In this document: piece by piece, positions 22,001-23,322 of the stretch
How the letters are laid out: each line of letters begins with the position of its first letter
How positions within the stretch are numbered: the first letter of the stretch is position 1
Assembly (NCBI GenBank): GCA_964611385.1
Contig: CAZSXS010000060.1
Coordinates: 1 to 23,322, forward strand
DNA: 23,322 nt
Origin: CAZSXS01 sp964611385
GTDB taxonomy: Bacteria > Bacillota > Clostridia > Lachnospirales > CAYPQA01
Direction of reading: 5' to 3'
Notes under the pieces: model-generated
Told to the model about the DNA's origin: nothing
Seen by the model: the letters and a program-made list of their open reading frames with translations, nothing else
Database searches by the model: none
Program-made: the position numbers and the translations under genes

Positions 22001-23308
22001 TCTACGGCTGTATTTGGCAACATTACAGAGGCATTAGAATCTAAGAATCAAAACTGGCCGGACTGGATCTCAAGAGGATACCTGGACTTCATTTCGCCTA
22101 TGGCTTACCTAGATGTCCCGGACGAAGTGAAAAGAGAAGTTAAAAATATGGTAGACAGATATCCAGACATCAACAACTATGCCGGTATCTCACCGATGTA
22201 CCACAGATTACCCATTGAAGAAACAGTTAAGCAAATCGTAGCGGTTAGAGAGGCCGGAGCAAAGGGCGTAGTCTTCTTTGATTCAAAAGATATCACTGAT
22301 ACACAGATTCAGATATTGAAAGAAGGGCCTTTCAGAAATGGATCTACTATGCCGGTTATAACCAGGCCTCAACAACAATATGACTTACAGATTGTAGCCT
22401 CTAACGGTGGTACAGTGTCACTAGGATCTTCTGGAAGCTATGCAAGCGGAGCTGTTATCAGCCTTGTTGCAACAGCTGACAGTGGCTATGTTTTTAGCGG
22501 TTGGACAACATCAAACGGCGGAACATTCTTATCTGCTGCTGCTGCAAGCACCACATTTACCATGCCTGCAAATGCTACTGTTGTAACCGCTCATTTTGAG
22601 CTGTTGCCGGAAACCCCCGTTACTCCGACACCAACGCCGACGACAACACCAACAACGACACCCACAGATACTCCAACGACAACACCAACAACGACACCCA
22701 CAGATACTCCAACGACAACACCAACAACGACACCCACAGATACTCCAACGACAACACCGACAACGACACCCACAGATACTCCGACAGCAACCCCAACAAC
22801 AACACCAACGGCAACCCCGACAACAATACCTACAGCAGCCCCAACGGAAGCACCATCAACCGAAACACCAGCGCCAACGCCAACTCAAGCACCAGCACCA
22901 GTAGCGCCAATACAAACACCACAAGCGCCACCAACACAAACATCTACCTCGTTGGAGAGTCCAACTACAATTCGGCAGCTAACCTCTGCGAAAAGCGGTG
23001 ATACCATTGTTGTTGAGGCAAAGGAGAAGCCTGTTGTTACCTCAAAGTTATTGTCTGTTCTTAAAGGAAAGGACATAAATCTCGTAATTGAAATGCCAGG
23101 CTATTCCTGGACCATAAACGGAAATTCAACGAATGCGGTTCCGGCTAATAGTAAGGGCTATGATTTAAAAGTATCCTACGAAACAGATGCAACGATCAGC
23201 ACCTTAGCAAATGATAAGGCTCTTTCCGTACTTGATATTTCCCACGATGGGGATTTTCCATTCACAGCTATAGTGCTTTCACTTGAAAACGGAGTCTATA
23301 ATTGGTAA
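19073..23308 (+). CDS. Secreted multi-domain GHL10/DUF187 glycosidase-like protein
   Basis: Exported protein of 1411 residues. Signal peptide: MKRKRAILFLLLAALTTS to SSAYAQ. Five divergent repeats start near residues 111, 236, 352, 448 and 578, each with a VVYTP-like strand, a [G]TEVTVVNGVV-like strand and an IPxxGFVLS motif. A helical segment (about 661-735) follows, then a GHL10/DUF187-type barrel (about 742-1089): EMRGVWHRP, NVIFLETFYHG, VEIHAWVEDF, GLQLDYIRYP and LDFISPMAYLD. DigH-type relatives cut peptidoglycan glycan strands; the substrate here is unproven. After it come an InlB/Listeria-Bacteroides-type repeat (about 1102-1178), a Thr/Pro linker (about 1179-1296) and a C-terminal domain (about 1297-1411) that stops at a TAA 14 nt before the window end and seems shortened. 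ATG 19073 follows GGAGGT at 4 nt. Confidence 0.88.
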   Translation: MKRKRAILFLLLAALTTSPLQLSSAYAQENTAEASAVDFNSDHNLDYTITTPSGLAAAYSGVQMSEPSVFAIKPQIGSATVVKTTSSSLDIPINLVNQDYSPTTNTADGYDNVALYTWEFGNSIGNKASNGSYIGFGSIIVVEDDVISKVSLLNVGSDVPIPSNGYVLYMRHINNQTQPYLTFKDAAVVGRTITTSGAGLSGTSKTLEPNTVVAYPSGGSRYKLTIDEYNKTRATDKVTVYTSAHSSSRTGTTGAATASIEIVIQNDLTTKTDKVVAIGASNSTIPEGGYVISFTGDATKLKAIQDNFKVGDPVRTNITLPYIAQPKARVTKANNQTTDIEIGSINPSSRAAGVVALYKPEFNLKTGTATGGKEIVVKDGKVVSINTTGNSDIPARGFVLSVSDTKLDQISVGDSILLSGTTVNKYIGAAVSGTKRSLISLSNATRPADKIVIYTPEAGKYTSTGYYGVEIAVSKVDGVYKVSKVVNGLVSPNTNNTEIPSDGFVLSVIDTSGSQVLRQELLTNFPLGAEVTLEDMEVKLIKSASMTATNIDPAVRQDNTGELIGTATGTEYSGGRGANHLVVYTPSYGHPKTGTNSFGTEVTVVNGVVTEVTGYNSTIPANGFVVSGHGTAKDWITNNFPIGSKVTYDRTTKLVTVSLDHTVYIEAAEAAVNFAQAELDRAIDANRDIPVADARAKIANAKQLIGQAKADPDPESASRIARQAKEVAVFAFANTVESNQIEMRGVWHRPVEKTVEMVDAFVKRMADSNFNVIFLETFYHGFTIYPSAIADQRPEFNIDGFDIMAEYVKAGNKYGVEIHAWVEDFYVGHLDFAGKLGTVSGSPIIDRNPTWAAKMKNGGMYLTTENGYMFMNAAMPEVQDFLSSVYQEIVTNYEVKGLQLDYIRYPVNKDEKNSVGYDDYSKAQIRSLYGFELDQITKAGDPAKWQQFSEWKASNVTNFVQRISQEISEAAPHIQISTAVFGNITEALESKNQNWPDWISRGYLDFISPMAYLDVPDEVKREVKNMVDRYPDINNYAGISPMYHRLPIEETVKQIVAVREAGAKGVVFFDSKDITDTQIQILKEGPFRNGSTMPVITRPQQQYDLQIVASNGGTVSLGSSGSYASGAVISLVATADSGYVFSGWTTSNGGTFLSAAAASTTFTMPANATVVTAHFELLPETPVTPTPTPTTTPTTTPTDTPTTTPTTTPTDTPTTTPTTTPTDTPTTTPTTTPTDTPTATPTTTPTATPTTIPTAAPTEAPSTETPAPTPTQAPAPVAPIQTPQAPPTQTSTSLESPTTIRQLTSAKSGDTIVVEAKEKPVVTSKLLSVLKGKDINLVIEMPGYSWTINGNSTNAVPANSKGYDLKVSYETDATISTLANDKALSVLDISHDGDFPFTAIVLSLENGVYNW
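22641..22784 (+). repeat. Four tandem 36-bp repeats encoding the Thr/Pro linker
   Basis: Four adjacent 36-bp copies (22641, 22677, 22713, 22749), each encoding a 12-residue unit rich in TTTP and TDTP. Copies 1-3 are identical; copy 4 differs at two bases. Degenerate Thr/Pro codons continue to about 22960. In-frame unit length means copy-number change would alter linker length without frameshift. Confidence 0.95.
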
Positions 23309-23322
23309 AATAAGACAATGGC

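Noticed and set aside
22641..22784. CRISPR-like 36-bp spacing
   Set aside because: The units are directly adjacent with no spacers and encode an in-frame Thr/Pro linker.

Overview
The window comes from an endospore-forming member of the Bacillota, most likely class Clostridia. The evidence is an alpha/beta-type small acid-soluble spore protein, a SpsF-like spore-coat sugar cytidylyltransferase, purine-rich Shine-Dalgarno sites (AAAGGAGG), frequent GTG/TTG starts, and many hairpin-plus-T terminators. I cannot name the species.

Layout. (1) 1-2700: comEA-like DNA-binding protein, a SASP gene, a strong terminator, and a cytoplasm-start Amidase_3 cell-wall hydrolase with C-terminal peptidoglycan-binding modules. 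(2) 2600-4760: a small accessory patch with a SLOG/DUF1273-like protein, an orphan ribbon-helix-helix regulator and an Rpn-family PD-(D/E)XK nuclease, each bounded by hairpins. (3) 4790-6330: minus-strand pair of an RlmM-like rRNA 2'-O-methyltransferase and a YjbQ/UPF0047 protein in which two usually conserved histidines are replaced. (4) 6490-13660: mainly a minus-strand cluster with two ATPases and four membrane subunits of the DUF990-type ABC-2 family, plus a calcineurin-like phosphoesterase heading one operon. The four permeases are two paralogous A/B pairs, so the cluster looks like a duplicated tripartite exporter with one ATPase displaced. (5) 13600-14330: a 927-bp gene-free stretch with a perfect 26-bp palindrome, a probable structured RNA that may be 6S RNA, and two strong terminators. 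(6) 14380-17830: a DUF4926-like small protein converging on three overlapping M42 aminopeptidase genes. (7) 17930-23322: an orphan spsF-like gene and a 1411-residue secreted protein with five N-terminal repeats, a GHL10/DUF187 glycosidase-like domain, a Thr/Pro linker encoded by 36-bp tandem repeats, and a C-terminal domain that appears cut short.

Points most worth a second look: the related long hairpins (GGG..TTTCTAAA arms) in the presumed 5' leaders of ATPase 2 and the M42 operon, with a sequence relative between two permease genes; a 15-codon mini-ORF coupled by an ATGA overlap to the phosphoesterase; the 26-bp palindrome over the putative ATPase 2 promoter; the candidate 6S RNA; and the doubled ABC system. 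All functional calls come from reading motifs by eye; no database search was run.
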